Assembly (NCBI GenBank): GCA_013001295.1
Contig: JABDMW010000028.1
Coordinates: 62,001-126,000, forward strand
Direction of reading: 5' to 3'
DNA from: Hyphomonadaceae bacterium
GTDB taxonomy: Bacteria > Pseudomonadota > Alphaproteobacteria > Caulobacterales > Maricaulaceae
Length of the DNA stretch: 64,000 bases
Made by a program: the position numbers and the translations under genes. A model generated the notes under the pieces. It ran no database searches, had not been told where the DNA came from, and saw nothing but the letters and a program-made list of their open reading frames with translations. This document shows positions 16,268-25,674 of the stretch, one piece after another. How positions within the stretch are numbered: the stretch's first letter is position 1; each line of letters starts with the position of its first letter.

Positions 16268-19200
16268 TTACTGCCACTGATAGCGAAGACCGAATTTGAT
16301 CCGGCGATCACCAAGAAACGCTGTTCGTCCAAACCGTTGGCCTGACGCGTCAATTTGTTGCGACGCTTTGGCTTTCGTGTCCAGAATGTTTGCAACCTGG
16401 AGACGGAACTGAAGATTGTCGTTGAAGTCATACTTCATGGATCCGTCGAGATATCCACGGTCTTCCTGGAAGATCGGGTTCCCCGTGACGAAGTCACGAT
16501 ATGAACTCAAATAATCTGAGCGCCAGTTATAAGCAAGACGGGCCTCAAATTTATCATCCTGGTAAATACCGATCAAGTTAACCGCATGCTCTGACAATCC
16601 GAGGAAATTATTTACGCCGTAGCGAAAAATACGCTCGAAGCTGTCCGGCACGCCGTCGCCATCTGCATCAACAATTGGAAGCGGCGCATTAGTTTCCGCA
16701 TCAACATAGGTGTAGTTGGCTTGGATACCTGTGTTGGACAGAAGTCCCGGCAAATCATCGAAGAAATGCTGATAAGCAACTTCAACACCTTTAACCTTGG
16801 CTTCATCCTGATTGAGGTCGCCGTTGAAAACAATTGGAATTTCAACGCCGTCTAACGTTATCGTATCCAATGTCTCGGATGCATAAATGATATTGTTGGT
16901 AATATCTTTGTAGAATGCAGAAACCGTGAATGAATTATCATCACCGAAATAATACTCGTATGACAAATCAAAATTCCAGGCTTCGATTGGTTTCAAATTC
17001 GGATTACCACCAAAGACATTGATCTGGTTCGGAATCACATCTGTGACAACCGACGGAATGACAGTCTGATCTGTTATAAACCGAAGTGCGGGAACCGCAA
17101 CTTGATCGGCTCTGAGTTGAGCAATATTCGGACGAGTAATCGCTTTACTTGCACCGAAACGGAACAACATTTCTTCATTCAGATTCAGCTTCAAGTTAAT
17201 CGAAGGCAGCCAGAAATCGTTTGAGCTAAATTCGCCCTCAACGCTTGTATCTGCCTGGTCAAAATACGCCGTTGTTTCCGGTGCAAATGTTCTTGCCTCG
17301 GGGCTAAAGATTTCAGCATAATCAAACCCACCTGTTCCAGAGACTTCCGATTTTGTGTACCGAACGCCGACATTACCATCGAGGGACATTCCATTGTCAA
17401 ACTCGTTCCCAAAATCGAAGCGAGCATACAAATTGATGGTTTCCTCAACAATGTCACCGATGGTACCGCGGCAGTCATAATCGACTTGGCCGTTAACACT
17501 CAGAGGTGCCCAATCCGCAAACTGCGGATCGTTTCGCCCGCAGCCTGTAAATGTGTTCTGGGAAAGCAAAGCATCACTTGCGAGTGTTGATACCCAAGCG
17601 TCGTAGTCGCTGAGTAAGTCGCGATTCGCAAAAGTCACTTCAGTGTTATTTCCTTGAACGACTCCTCCGCGGAAAAAGTCTGAAAAATCAACAGATTCGC
17701 CACCAACTTGAGACTGCCCCACTGGCAAATATGTATTGCCCGCAAACCCTTCCCAAACCGGAGCCACAGCAGCCCAGTTTAGTCCAGCAGATCTATTGAT
17801 TTGACTACGCTCGGCATGGCGCGCACCGATTTTAATGGAATCAAACCATCCATCGTTGTCAAATTCATATTCCACGTCTGCGCGTAGAGCATTGAGATCG
17901 CCTTCGTTATCCTGGAATTCATCAGCTGAGAACAACAGGAACGACTCATTTGGATCAGCCAAATTTCCTGCCAATGGCGTTCCACCATTCCACGCGCCCG
18001 TGACAGACCCATCCTGGAAGCGGCGAAGCGGGTTATTGGTTGGATCTGGAACCAATGAAACGCTTGGGTTATCCAAATCCGCGTTCAATTCAAAATCAGA
18101 GAAGAAACGTGTGCCGCCCCACAATCGTGAGCGTTCGAACTCCGCAGACGTTCTATGCCAATCGAGATTGACATACCATTGATCAGCCGGGCGCCATTGA
18201 ACGTTCAAGCTGATATCGTCTGTTTTAGAACGATCTTCCTGGTGAATACCCAAATTCGTAAAGTTTGCACCTGACGCACCAGTCCAATCACGTAGTTCAT
18301 TTGAAATGACGCCGGATTCGTATAGGCCGGTCACAGGCTGCGTCATTTCACAAGTCGGATCAGCAGGTGTTGGATCATTACTACCATTACACTGAGGAAT
18401 ACCAGCTGACTGGAACGGTGATGTTGTGAACGCTCCTGTTAGATTGGTTTGAAACCACATCTCTCCGTCAGTGAACCACTCAAGAGTTCTCTCGTCGCTG
18501 TCCACCTCGTTTTCGATCCGCGCATATTTCGCAGTCGCTTTTAAAGTGCCTTCATGGTTTTGCCATTGGCCAGCCACATAATAAGCGTCACGTTTACGGT
18601 CAACTTCATTGGTTCTGAGCTGGAAACCGCCTGGAATTGCAATTGTTTCGCCTGTATTGACAGTAATCGGTGTCAATTGACCGATTTGGAAACCGTGCAG
18701 TTCAGATTTTAACTCTGATGATGAGAATGAACCGAGCAAACCAAATTCGCCGCGTTCACCGTCCCAACGATCACCCGCTATCACACTGAAATCAGGAGTA
18801 ATTTCGTCACGCAAGTCAGTGTATGTACCATCAATCGTTGCAACAACGAACCGGTCAGGCCGGTCGAATGGTTCTAATGTCCGGAGATTGATTGATCCAC
18901 CGATACCGCCTTCGATCAAGTCAGCTGATGTGTTTTTATAAACATCCACGGCGCCGATCAATTCGGGTGGGATGGTACCAAAATCCAGGGCACGACCACC
19001 ATTGGCTGAGAATGAGTCTCTGCCGTTCAATTCAGAGCGAACAAGCGTCAAACCACGAATAAGGTTGCCGCCACCCTCTGGAGACGGGAAGTCACCTTCA
19101 CTGGCACCCAGGCTGATACGTTGAACGACAACGCCAGGAACACGTGCAAGTGCTTCAGCAACCGAAAGGTCTGGCAACGTGTTGACATCGGAAGCCGTTA

Positions 19201-19423
19201 TCGAGTCGACTGCTGTGTCCGCATTTCGTTTTAAGTCACGGGCTTTCTTCAAAGCGCTTCTGATACCTGTCACGACAATTTCGTCGCCGGTTTCCGTTGT
19301 CACGGGTTCAGGAGCGTCCTGAGCATATGCGGCAGGTGCCATGATAACCGTCGCCAAAGCGGTTGAGACGGTTAGTTTTAACTTTTGTGATAATTTGTCG
19401 TAAGGACTTGAGTGTGTGTTCAA
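16268..19423 (-). CDS. Large TonB-dependent receptor of the carbohydrate-locus type
   Basis: The 1051-residue receptor has a signal peptide (LSQKLKLTVSTALATVIMAPAAYAQ) and a TonB-box-like DEIVVTGIRSALKKA. The plug has LPDLSVAEALARVPGVVVQR and RGLTLVRSELNGRDSF, and a long barrel ends in FGLRYQWQ. This N-terminal pattern and size are typical of receptors for oligosaccharides in Caulobacter and Xanthomonas carbohydrate loci. I place the start at a TTG (19421-19423) because GGGGAGGAAG lies just upstream and the protein then begins MNTHSSPYDK, directly before the signal. An upstream ATG would add 56 residues unlike a signal peptide. It converges with the halogenase array and has its own leader upstream of the GMC operon end. 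A beta-glucan or beta-xylan oligosaccharide ligand is an inference from the neighbours. Confidence 0.9.
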   Translation of the reverse strand: MNTHSSPYDKLSQKLKLTVSTALATVIMAPAAYAQDAPEPVTTETGDEIVVTGIRSALKKARDLKRNADTAVDSITASDVNTLPDLSVAEALARVPGVVVQRISLGASEGDFPSPEGGGNLIRGLTLVRSELNGRDSFSANGGRALDFGTIPPELIGAVDVYKNTSADLIEGGIGGSINLRTLEPFDRPDRFVVATIDGTYTDLRDEITPDFSVIAGDRWDGERGEFGLLGSFSSSELKSELHGFQIGQLTPITVNTGETIAIPGGFQLRTNEVDRKRDAYYVAGQWQNHEGTLKATAKYARIENEVDSDERTLEWFTDGEMWFQTNLTGAFTTSPFQSAGIPQCNGSNDPTPADPTCEMTQPVTGLYESGVISNELRDWTGASGANFTNLGIHQEDRSKTDDISLNVQWRPADQWYVNLDWHRTSAEFERSRLWGGTRFFSDFELNADLDNPSVSLVPDPTNNPLRRFQDGSVTGAWNGGTPLAGNLADPNESFLLFSADEFQDNEGDLNALRADVEYEFDNDGWFDSIKIGARHAERSQINRSAGLNWAAVAPVWEGFAGNTYLPVGQSQVGGESVDFSDFFRGGVVQGNNTEVTFANRDLLSDYDAWVSTLASDALLSQNTFTGCGRNDPQFADWAPLSVNGQVDYDCRGTIGDIVEETINLYARFDFGNEFDNGMSLDGNVGVRYTKSEVSGTGGFDYAEIFSPEARTFAPETTAYFDQADTSVEGEFSSNDFWLPSINLKLNLNEEMLFRFGASKAITRPNIAQLRADQVAVPALRFITDQTVIPSVVTDVIPNQINVFGGNPNLKPIEAWNFDLSYEYYFGDDNSFTVSAFYKDITNNIIYASETLDTITLDGVEIPIVFNGDLNQDEAKVKGVEVAYQHFFDDLPGLLSNTGIQANYTYVDAETNAPLPIVDADGDGVPDSFERIFRYGVNNFLGLSEHAVNLIGIYQDDKFEARLAYNWRSDYLSSYRDFVTGNPIFQEDRGYLDGSMKYDFNDNLQFRLQVANILDTKAKASQQIDASGQRFGRTAFLGDRRIKFGLRYQWQ

Positions 19424-19435
19424 GACTTCCTCCCC
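19421..19435 (-). promoter_or_regulatory. Strong ribosome binding site deciding a TTG start
   Basis: On the minus strand GGGGAGGAAG (19435-19426) is followed after two bases by TTG (19423-19421). No other strong Shine-Dalgarno sequence with a usable start lies near the signal peptide, so the TonB receptor most likely begins at this TTG. Confidence 0.75.
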
Positions 19436-19708
19436 TGGTACGTTTCCCTCAATAGTTTTCGTGTTTATCATTCTGAAAACTATCTGTGTCCGCATTATAG
19501 CAAACTTTTCTAGTAACTTATCCGGTGAACATACTGGCTCGGAATACCCGAAAAAACTCAAAATGTCCAACGCTGTCATTTTTTCACCCAAAACGACCTA
19601 AGTTGTCAATACCTATTTTGAAATGGTGTGATATTTTTTTAAATCGTGTTGTTTTTGCCACATTTATACTTGAACAATTTTTCGCGTGAAATCGATGCGC
19701 GCATAACG

Positions 19709-21409
19709 CTAGATTTTGTTTTCTTTCATTAATTTAACGGCATGATCAGCCGCTCTCGCGGAAAACGCCATATATGTCAGGGACGGATTTTGGCACCCTC
19801 CGGAGGTCATAAATGAACCATCGGTTACGAATAGATTGGGAATATCCCAGCTTTGGTTAAACTTATTCAGAACAGAATCGGCAGAATCGTGCCCCATTCT
19901 CGCTGTTCCCATTTCATGAATGCCATTACCTGGCGCGTTAATGTGGGGATCCTCAGGATCATCCGCGTCCGGCATAACAATACCTGCCGCATCCATCATG
20001 GCAATTGTATCACGTGTCGCCTGTTTGATCAGATTGACTTCGTTTTCACGCATTTTGGCATCGATAACGGGAACGGGGAAACCCCATTGGTCGGTTTTTG
20101 ATGGGTGTAAAGTGATCTGGTTGCGTTCATCGGGTAGTATTTCGGCAAAGGCGATCAGGCTGAGGGCCCACGGATTCGGTGTACGGTTAGCTTTTTTATA
20201 ACTTGAACCGATACCCGGATTGTTTATCGACCAACCACTATTCCGATATATCCGCCCTTGGTATCCATAACCACGGATAAACCCCTCGCCCACTTCGGTA
20301 TGGTTGCGGAAGCGCGGAATATAAAAACCGTTGGGACGGCGGCCCTTGTGATATTTATCCATCATGCCGGGCATGATCCCCCACCCGCGACCGCAGGCCA
20401 CATGATCCATCAAATTCTTGCCAAGATGACCAGAACTATTCGCTAGACCATTCGGGAAATGTTCGTTCGCTGAATTCAACAATATCATTGTTGTGGGAAT
20501 GGTTCCTGCATTTAAAAACACGGTCCGGGCCGACAATGTCTTTTTTTCTTTGGTTTTAGTGTTCACGGTCTGAACACCCGAAATTTTCCCGGTCTCAGAG
20601 TTGTAATCGAGCTTTTGTACGGCAGTATCCGCGATCAATGTCATATTTCCAGTCCGCTCAGCCGCAGGAAGCGTTGCGGAAACGGAACTGAAATAAGCTC
20701 CGAAAGAACATCCACGTTCGCACAAGGCTCGCGATTGGCATTTTCCCCTGCCCAAATCCATTTGCTCTTGGGTTGGAGCGGTTAAATGCGCCGCCCGGCC
20801 GGGTATCACTTTCCTACCGGGAAACTTCTCCTCGACTTTTTCTTTGAAAACTTCCTCGGCACACGTGAACTCAAATGGTGGCTGAAAAACCCCGTCCGGC
20901 AAAATATCCAAGCCTTCCATCGATCCGGATATACCCGCAAAGCGCTCGACATGATCATACCAGGGTTTGATATCATCGTAGCGAACAGGCCAATCAACCC
21001 CGATATTATCTTTTTTGTTGGCTTCAAAATCAATTTCGGACATGCGGTAACTTTGGCGCCCCCACATGATAGACCTGCCACCTTTATGATACCCACGACG
21101 CCATTTATAGTCCTGGTCTTCAGGCGTGATGTAGGGGTGATCGTTGTCATCGACCCAGAACTGTTTTGTGTTTTGATTAAAGGCATAAACCTCGGACTGG
21201 ATCGGATGCTTTTTCAAATCTTCCGGCGTCTTCTTGCCCATATTAGGTGTATCCCACGGATCGACATGGTCTTTATAATCTTCTGTCGGATCGGTATTGC
21301 GACCGCGTTCAATCACCGCGACCTTCAAACCGCGTTCGCACAATTCCTTGGCGACCCAGCCGCCCGACATGCCGGACCCCACGACAATTGCATCAAAATC
21401 AAAACTCAT
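19709..21409 (-). CDS. GMC-family FAD oxidoreductase, probable periplasmic sugar dehydrogenase large subunit
   Basis: The 566-residue protein begins at once with the FAD-binding AIVVGSGMSGGWVAKEL and has no signal peptide. GMC features follow: GGRSIMWGRQSYR, a C-terminal GIHEMGTARMG with the catalytic histidine, LFVTDGSFMTSGGCQNPS and a final Asn-containing active-site segment. The ATGA overlap with the small-subunit gene decides the start at 21409. The partner carries a Tat signal, so the complex is probably exported together, as known for FAD sugar dehydrogenases with this small-subunit type. Candidate reactions are glucose or gluconate oxidation, or oxidation of glycosides at C3. The neighbouring Gfo/Idh/MocA and isomerase-like genes favour the 3-keto-glycoside option. 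Confidence 0.85.
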   Translation of the reverse strand: MSFDFDAIVVGSGMSGGWVAKELCERGLKVAVIERGRNTDPTEDYKDHVDPWDTPNMGKKTPEDLKKHPIQSEVYAFNQNTKQFWVDDNDHPYITPEDQDYKWRRGYHKGGRSIMWGRQSYRMSEIDFEANKKDNIGVDWPVRYDDIKPWYDHVERFAGISGSMEGLDILPDGVFQPPFEFTCAEEVFKEKVEEKFPGRKVIPGRAAHLTAPTQEQMDLGRGKCQSRALCERGCSFGAYFSSVSATLPAAERTGNMTLIADTAVQKLDYNSETGKISGVQTVNTKTKEKKTLSARTVFLNAGTIPTTMILLNSANEHFPNGLANSSGHLGKNLMDHVACGRGWGIMPGMMDKYHKGRRPNGFYIPRFRNHTEVGEGFIRGYGYQGRIYRNSGWSINNPGIGSSYKKANRTPNPWALSLIAFAEILPDERNQITLHPSKTDQWGFPVPVIDAKMRENEVNLIKQATRDTIAMMDAAGIVMPDADDPEDPHINAPGNGIHEMGTARMGHDSADSVLNKFNQSWDIPNLFVTDGSFMTSGGCQNPSLTYMAFSARAADHAVKLMKENKI

Positions 21410-21990
21410 GTTGCCCAAGCCTTTCCGACATCAGAAAATGGAATACATCCTTTAAAATCGCCCGGCACCGGATCGTAAATCAGCTCTTCTGTCGCGCCGG
21501 TTTCAGACATGTAATAGGCCGATCCAATGGTCGATTTGAAATCCTTATAAAAATCATTCTCGATGGTGTTAGCGTATACACCGGCATCAAATTTCGCTAA
21601 AACTGCTTCCCTTGCATTGGCAGCGAGCGTCGCAAAGTCATTACTTCCGTCCGCGCCTTTAAGGCCCGCCTGAACACTCTGCAATCCTGAGCGCCAATAC
21701 TGACGAACCGTATCATCCCCCCAGGTTGAGAGGAGATCCTGGATTGTCTGGGGAATGCCTGCCTCGACGGCGCCAGGCGTATCCGTTCGGGGAATAATCG
21801 TTGCAGCCATCGCGGTCAGAAACGCCATCTCTTGCATCGACAAAAACTTTCCTGCCTCCGCATATTTCAAAAGAGGGTCTTCACCGTCCTGTTTTGTATC
21901 TGTTTTGGATTGATCGCCGCACGCTGCCAATGCCCCGCTGGCCGAGATCGCCAGCAACATCTTCATGGCATCTCTTCTCTGGATATTCAT
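21406..21990 (-). CDS. Tat-exported small subunit of the GMC dehydrogenase (gluconate 2-dehydrogenase subunit 3 family)
   Basis: The 194-residue protein has a twin-arginine signal (NIQRRDAMKMLLAISASGALAAC) ending in lipobox LAAC, so it may also be lipidated. The family core includes FLSMQEMAFLTAMAATIIPRTDTPGAVEAG. It usually pairs with a GMC flavoprotein and guides its export and folding. Here it overlaps the GMC gene by four bases (ATGA). No cytochrome c subunit gene adjoins, so the electron acceptor is not evident. Confidence 0.87.
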   Translation of the reverse strand: MNIQRRDAMKMLLAISASGALAACGDQSKTDTKQDGEDPLLKYAEAGKFLSMQEMAFLTAMAATIIPRTDTPGAVEAGIPQTIQDLLSTWGDDTVRQYWRSGLQSVQAGLKGADGSNDFATLAANAREAVLAKFDAGVYANTIENDFYKDFKSTIGSAYYMSETGATEELIYDPVPGDFKGCIPFSDVGKAWAT

Positions 21991-22007
21991 ACGCTTTATC
22001 CTTCTCC

Positions 22008-23387
22008 CTAAGCGTCTTTGGTCGCTACGATCTTGCCCCGGAACAGGAACAGGATCAAAAAGACGGCGATCAGAACGACCGGGAAATAAACCAGTTTGGT
22101 CAAAGCCCCGAGTCCTGCGGCGACTTCAATTGAATCACCCTGCGCGCCCGTTTCAATGGCCTTTTGCCGCGCTGCGTCGATCCATCCGCCAATGACCGGA
22201 TTCCAAATTGTCAGACCGAACATGCCGGCGGCGCCGACCAAAGACATGCCGAGCGCGCCGGTCGCGGGAATATACTCTCCTGTCAGCCCGATCATCGTTG
22301 GCCAAAAATAGCATACGCCGATCGCGAATAAGATAGCCGAGACATACACCATGCCTCCGCTCGACTGGCTCATCAAATATAACCCGAGTGTGGTCACGAC
22401 CGCAGACATCAACAAAACACCAAAAGGATTTAGCGCATGGATCACGGGTCCGGCGAAATAACGCCCAACGGCCATAAGACCGGTGACCATTGCCAGGATC
22501 ACCATGGGCGACGCCCCGGATGAGCCCAGGATTTTCTCAACCCATTGCTGCGTTCCAAGTTCGGATGTCGCCGTGATCGACATGATGCCCATCAAGATCG
22601 TCAAAAGGAACGCGTCCCTGTGCCGCCCGCCCAGAACCAGAACGATGTAATACACAAGTGCGAGCACCAATATGAGTGGCAAAATAACTCCGAATGGCAA
22701 ATTTGCAAACAGGTCATTTGGTGTTCCGATCAGTGCCAGAAGCGCCATCACGACCAAAAGCAGCACCAAACCGAGTTTGTGAACGCCCCCTGATTTGCTG
22801 ACCTCTGGGAATTTGGTCGTAAAGATCAAGGCACCATAAATTAATGTCGGCACTAGCATAATAGCGATTTGTGATTGCCAGCCCATGCCAAAGTCGGTCA
22901 TGAATTTTGAAACGAGTGCCCCGATCACGATACCACCCGGGAACCAGACGTGGAATCGATTGAGCCATTTGGTTTTGTCATCCGCGTAAAGATCCGCGAC
23001 CATTGGATTACAAGCCGCCTCCACGGATCCGTTGGCAAACCCGATAAAGAATGTCGAAACCAACAGTCCGACAAAACCGCCGGCAGTGATTGTCAGAACC
23101 AGGCCGAGTAAATGACCAATAAAGGCCAAGATCATAATCAATTTAGGCCCGAGATAATTATACAAAAACCCGAAGATCACCATGGCCAGAGGAAAGCCTA
23201 AAAACGCCATACCATTGACCCAGCCAAGCTGGGTATCACTGAGCGAAAATTCCTGATTGAGCTGAGTTAATATACCTGCGCGAATGGCGAACGTCATGGC
23301 CGTCACGACCAGGGACAGGCAACTCATGATAAATAATCGGTTTCTGTTGATGCCCTCTGGTATCGTCGTTGCCACTGTGCTTGTCAT
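22008..23387 (-). CDS. MFS transporter, probable sugar permease
   Basis: The 459-residue protein has about 12 predicted membrane segments. It resembles the sugar-permease branch of the major facilitator superfamily, with a proton-linked import mechanism expected. The loop GFLYNYLGPKLIM corresponds to the cytoplasmic loop 2-3 region. It lies inside the five-gene oxidoreductase operon, 17 bp before the small-subunit gene and 9 bp after the isomerase gene, so its likely cargo is the oxidised or released sugar product made in the periplasm. The exact sugar cannot be assigned. Confidence 0.8.
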   Translation of the reverse strand: MTSTVATTIPEGINRNRLFIMSCLSLVVTAMTFAIRAGILTQLNQEFSLSDTQLGWVNGMAFLGFPLAMVIFGFLYNYLGPKLIMILAFIGHLLGLVLTITAGGFVGLLVSTFFIGFANGSVEAACNPMVADLYADDKTKWLNRFHVWFPGGIVIGALVSKFMTDFGMGWQSQIAIMLVPTLIYGALIFTTKFPEVSKSGGVHKLGLVLLLVVMALLALIGTPNDLFANLPFGVILPLILVLALVYYIVLVLGGRHRDAFLLTILMGIMSITATSELGTQQWVEKILGSSGASPMVILAMVTGLMAVGRYFAGPVIHALNPFGVLLMSAVVTTLGLYLMSQSSGGMVYVSAILFAIGVCYFWPTMIGLTGEYIPATGALGMSLVGAAGMFGLTIWNPVIGGWIDAARQKAIETGAQGDSIEVAAGLGALTKLVYFPVVLIAVFLILFLFRGKIVATKDA

Positions 23388-23396
23388 CGTTTTCCC

Positions 23397-24449
23397 CTAA
23401 CCAATGCCCATCATGTTTTTGAGACTCTGTTGATCCGCATCTCCGCCGGCGAAGTCATCGAACGCCTTCTCGGTCACCCGAATGATGTGATCATTTACAA
23501 ATTTTACACCTTCGCGCGCACCGTCTTCCGGGTGCTTCAAGGCACATTCCCATTCGACGACGGCCCAGCCGTCAAATCCGTATCCGGTGAGTTTTGAGAA
23601 TATAGCGCCGAAATCGATTTGCCCATCGCCCAGAGACCGGAACCGGCCGGGTCGGTCTTTCCATTCTTGATACCCGCCATACGCCCCGGATTTTCCATTC
23701 GGACGGAACTCGGCGTCTTTAACGTGGAACATTCGAATGCGGTCGTGATAATGATCGATAAAACTGAGATAATCCAAAGCCTGCAATACGAAATGGCTGG
23801 GATCATATAGAATATTGCAACGCGGGTGGTCGTCGACTTCGGCTAAAAATCGCTCGAAGGTCACACCGTCATGTAAGTCCTCGCCCGGGTGGATTTCATA
23901 ACACACATCGACACCGCATTCATCATAGACGTCCAATATGGGACGCCACCGACGGGCAAGCTCCTTAAATCCCTCTTCTACAAGTCCAGCGGGACGCTGC
24001 GGCCACGCGTAAAAATATGGCCAAACCAGAGCGCCGGGAAAGCTCACCGAGCGATCAATCCCCAAATTTTGCGAGGCCTTCGCTGCCATGATGACCTGAT
24101 CAACAGCCCATTCTTGGCGGGCTTTGGGATTGCCGCGTAAAGCTTCCGGCGCGAAGCTGTCAAACGCCACATCATAGGCCGGATGTACCGCAACCAGTTG
24201 TCCTTGAATATGGGTGGACAATTCAGTGATCTCGACCCCGTATTCTTTGAGTTGCCCTTTAAGCTCGTCGCAATATATTTTGCTTTCCGCCGCCAGTTTT
24301 AAATCCATACAGGCGGGATTATCCGTAGGTATCTGCACGCCTTTATATCCGGCGTCCGCCATCCAGCGGCAGGCATTTTCCATCGTATCAAAAGGCGCAT
24401 CGCCCATAAATTGGGCCAAAAATATTGCGGGGCCTTTCAATGTTTTCAT
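23397..24449 (-). CDS. Sugar phosphate isomerase/epimerase-family TIM-barrel enzyme
   Basis: The 350-residue cytoplasmic protein has the metal site pattern of the xylose-isomerase-like barrel: YEIHPGEDLHDG, DPSHFVLQ, FHVKDAEF and VVEWE. Members act as isomerases, epimerases, dehydratases or, in 3-keto-glycoside loci, as lyases of the oxidised glycoside. The start at 24449 is preferred because GGAG lies upstream and ATGA overlaps the stop of the oxidoreductase gene. It lies second in the operon controlled from the 25617 operator. Confidence 0.83.
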   Translation of the reverse strand: MKTLKGPAIFLAQFMGDAPFDTMENACRWMADAGYKGVQIPTDNPACMDLKLAAESKIYCDELKGQLKEYGVEITELSTHIQGQLVAVHPAYDVAFDSFAPEALRGNPKARQEWAVDQVIMAAKASQNLGIDRSVSFPGALVWPYFYAWPQRPAGLVEEGFKELARRWRPILDVYDECGVDVCYEIHPGEDLHDGVTFERFLAEVDDHPRCNILYDPSHFVLQALDYLSFIDHYHDRIRMFHVKDAEFRPNGKSGAYGGYQEWKDRPGRFRSLGDGQIDFGAIFSKLTGYGFDGWAVVEWECALKHPEDGAREGVKFVNDHIIRVTEKAFDDFAGGDADQQSLKNMMGIG

Positions 24450-25573
24450 GCGGGGATCTCCGTCCATTTTGAGTTGTTCTCAGCGCTTTCAATAAGCGCT
24501 TCGATAAACGCCATACCGCGTACAGCATTGTCGACACCGGCGCTCAGCTTGCCTTCGCCGCGTATTCGGCGCGCAAATTCAACATAGATGTTCGCGAAGG
24601 CCTCGATATATCCTTCGGGATGCCCAGGTGGTGTGCGGTACATCGATTGCACGTCTTCAGATAAATACCCTTGTGCCGACGTAATAATTTCGGTCGGCCG
24701 GTCAAGATAGGTCCGCTTTAATTCATTTGGAGTTTCTTGTGACCATGACAGGCCGCCGGTTTCACCATATATGCGGATGGTCAAACCGTTCTCACATCCC
24801 ACACAGACTTGCGACGCTGAAAGCACACCTTTAACACCGCCCTCCATGCGAAACAGAACCGAACCGTCATCATCCAACGCCCGGCCTGGAACGAATGTTG
24901 TTAAATCGGCTGCAACATGGGTCATGTTCTTGCCCACAATAAATTCAGCCAAATTGTGAGCATGAGTCCCGATGTCGCCCATGCAACCGGATTTGCCGCT
25001 TTTACTGGGATCGGTTCGCCAATCCGCTTGCTTGTTATCCACGTCAGTTGCGAGCCATCCTTGAATATATTCTGCGAAAACTTTGCGCACCGCACCAATC
25101 TCACCCTCGCGCACCAGATTGCTGGCATGGGACACCAACGGATAACCGAGATAGGTATGGGTTAAGGCATAAATCGCATTTGTTTTATCTGCGATCTGTC
25201 GCAATTCCAAAATCTCTTCAAGATCCCGTGTTGCCGGTTTGTCAGATAAGACATGAAATCCATTTTCCATCGCCGCTTTTGCGACCGGAAAATGCACGTG
25301 GTTTGGCGTGACGACCGCCACGAATTCCATACGCTGATCTACCGGAAGCTTGGCTTCGCTTGTCATCATCGTTTCAAAGTCAGGATAGATGCGATCTGAA
25401 GGCAGTCCGAGTAATTGACCGGTCAATTTAGAGTTTTCAACATCTCTCGAAAATGCGCCTGCCACGAGGTCCAGCTCATTGTCTAATCGTGCCGCAAGCC
25501 GATGCACTTCGCCGATAAAGGCGCCTTGTCCTCCACCCACCATTCCAAATCTAACTCTAGATTGTCTCGGCAT
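24446..25573 (-). CDS. Gfo/Idh/MocA-family NAD(P)-dependent oxidoreductase
   Basis: The 375-residue protein starts with the Rossmann motif FGMVGGGQGAFIGEVHR. It contains the family signature around VVTPNHVHFPVAKAAMENG and SDKPATRDLEE (Lys of the EKP-like motif), and GDIGTHAHNLAEF with the catalytic histidine. It should oxidise or reduce a sugar or its 3-keto form. The ATG at 25573, preceded by GGGGAGAGG, is preferred to an in-frame GTG 15 bases upstream. It is the first gene of the operon and diverges from the GH5 gene. A near-consensus LacI-type operator stands 44 bp upstream. Confidence 0.87.
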   Translation of the reverse strand: MPRQSRVRFGMVGGGQGAFIGEVHRLAARLDNELDLVAGAFSRDVENSKLTGQLLGLPSDRIYPDFETMMTSEAKLPVDQRMEFVAVVTPNHVHFPVAKAAMENGFHVLSDKPATRDLEEILELRQIADKTNAIYALTHTYLGYPLVSHASNLVREGEIGAVRKVFAEYIQGWLATDVDNKQADWRTDPSKSGKSGCMGDIGTHAHNLAEFIVGKNMTHVAADLTTFVPGRALDDDGSVLFRMEGGVKGVLSASQVCVGCENGLTIRIYGETGGLSWSQETPNELKRTYLDRPTEIITSAQGYLSEDVQSMYRTPPGHPEGYIEAFANIYVEFARRIRGEGKLSAGVDNAVRGMAFIEALIESAENNSKWTEIPA

Positions 25574-25616
25574 CCTCTCCCCGGTCACTTGTATTTTTAA
25601 ATATACTCATGCAAAA

Positions 25617-25630
25617 TGACATCGCTGTCA
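25617..25630. promoter_or_regulatory. LacI-type operator TGACATCGCTGTCA in a divergent promoter
   Basis: This is a 13/14 match to TGACAGCGCTGTCA. It sits almost exactly midway between two divergent starts, 44 bp from the oxidoreductase ATG and 45 bp from the GH5 ATG, so a single site could control both operons. Confidence 0.75.
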
Positions 25631-25674
25631 ACATTTTCAATTGTTGGAGCGCCAAGGTTTCGCAAGGGGTTCAT

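Noticed and set aside
18650-18690. TTGACA and TGTCAA half-sites resembling the LacI operator inside the large TonB receptor gene
   Set aside because: The half-sites are eight bases apart instead of four, and they lie deep in coding sequence.
19709-21409. GMC protein as a cytoplasmic choline or alcohol dehydrogenase
   Set aside because: The overlapping Tat-signal small subunit and the sugar operon context favour an exported sugar dehydrogenase, even though the large subunit has no signal of its own.
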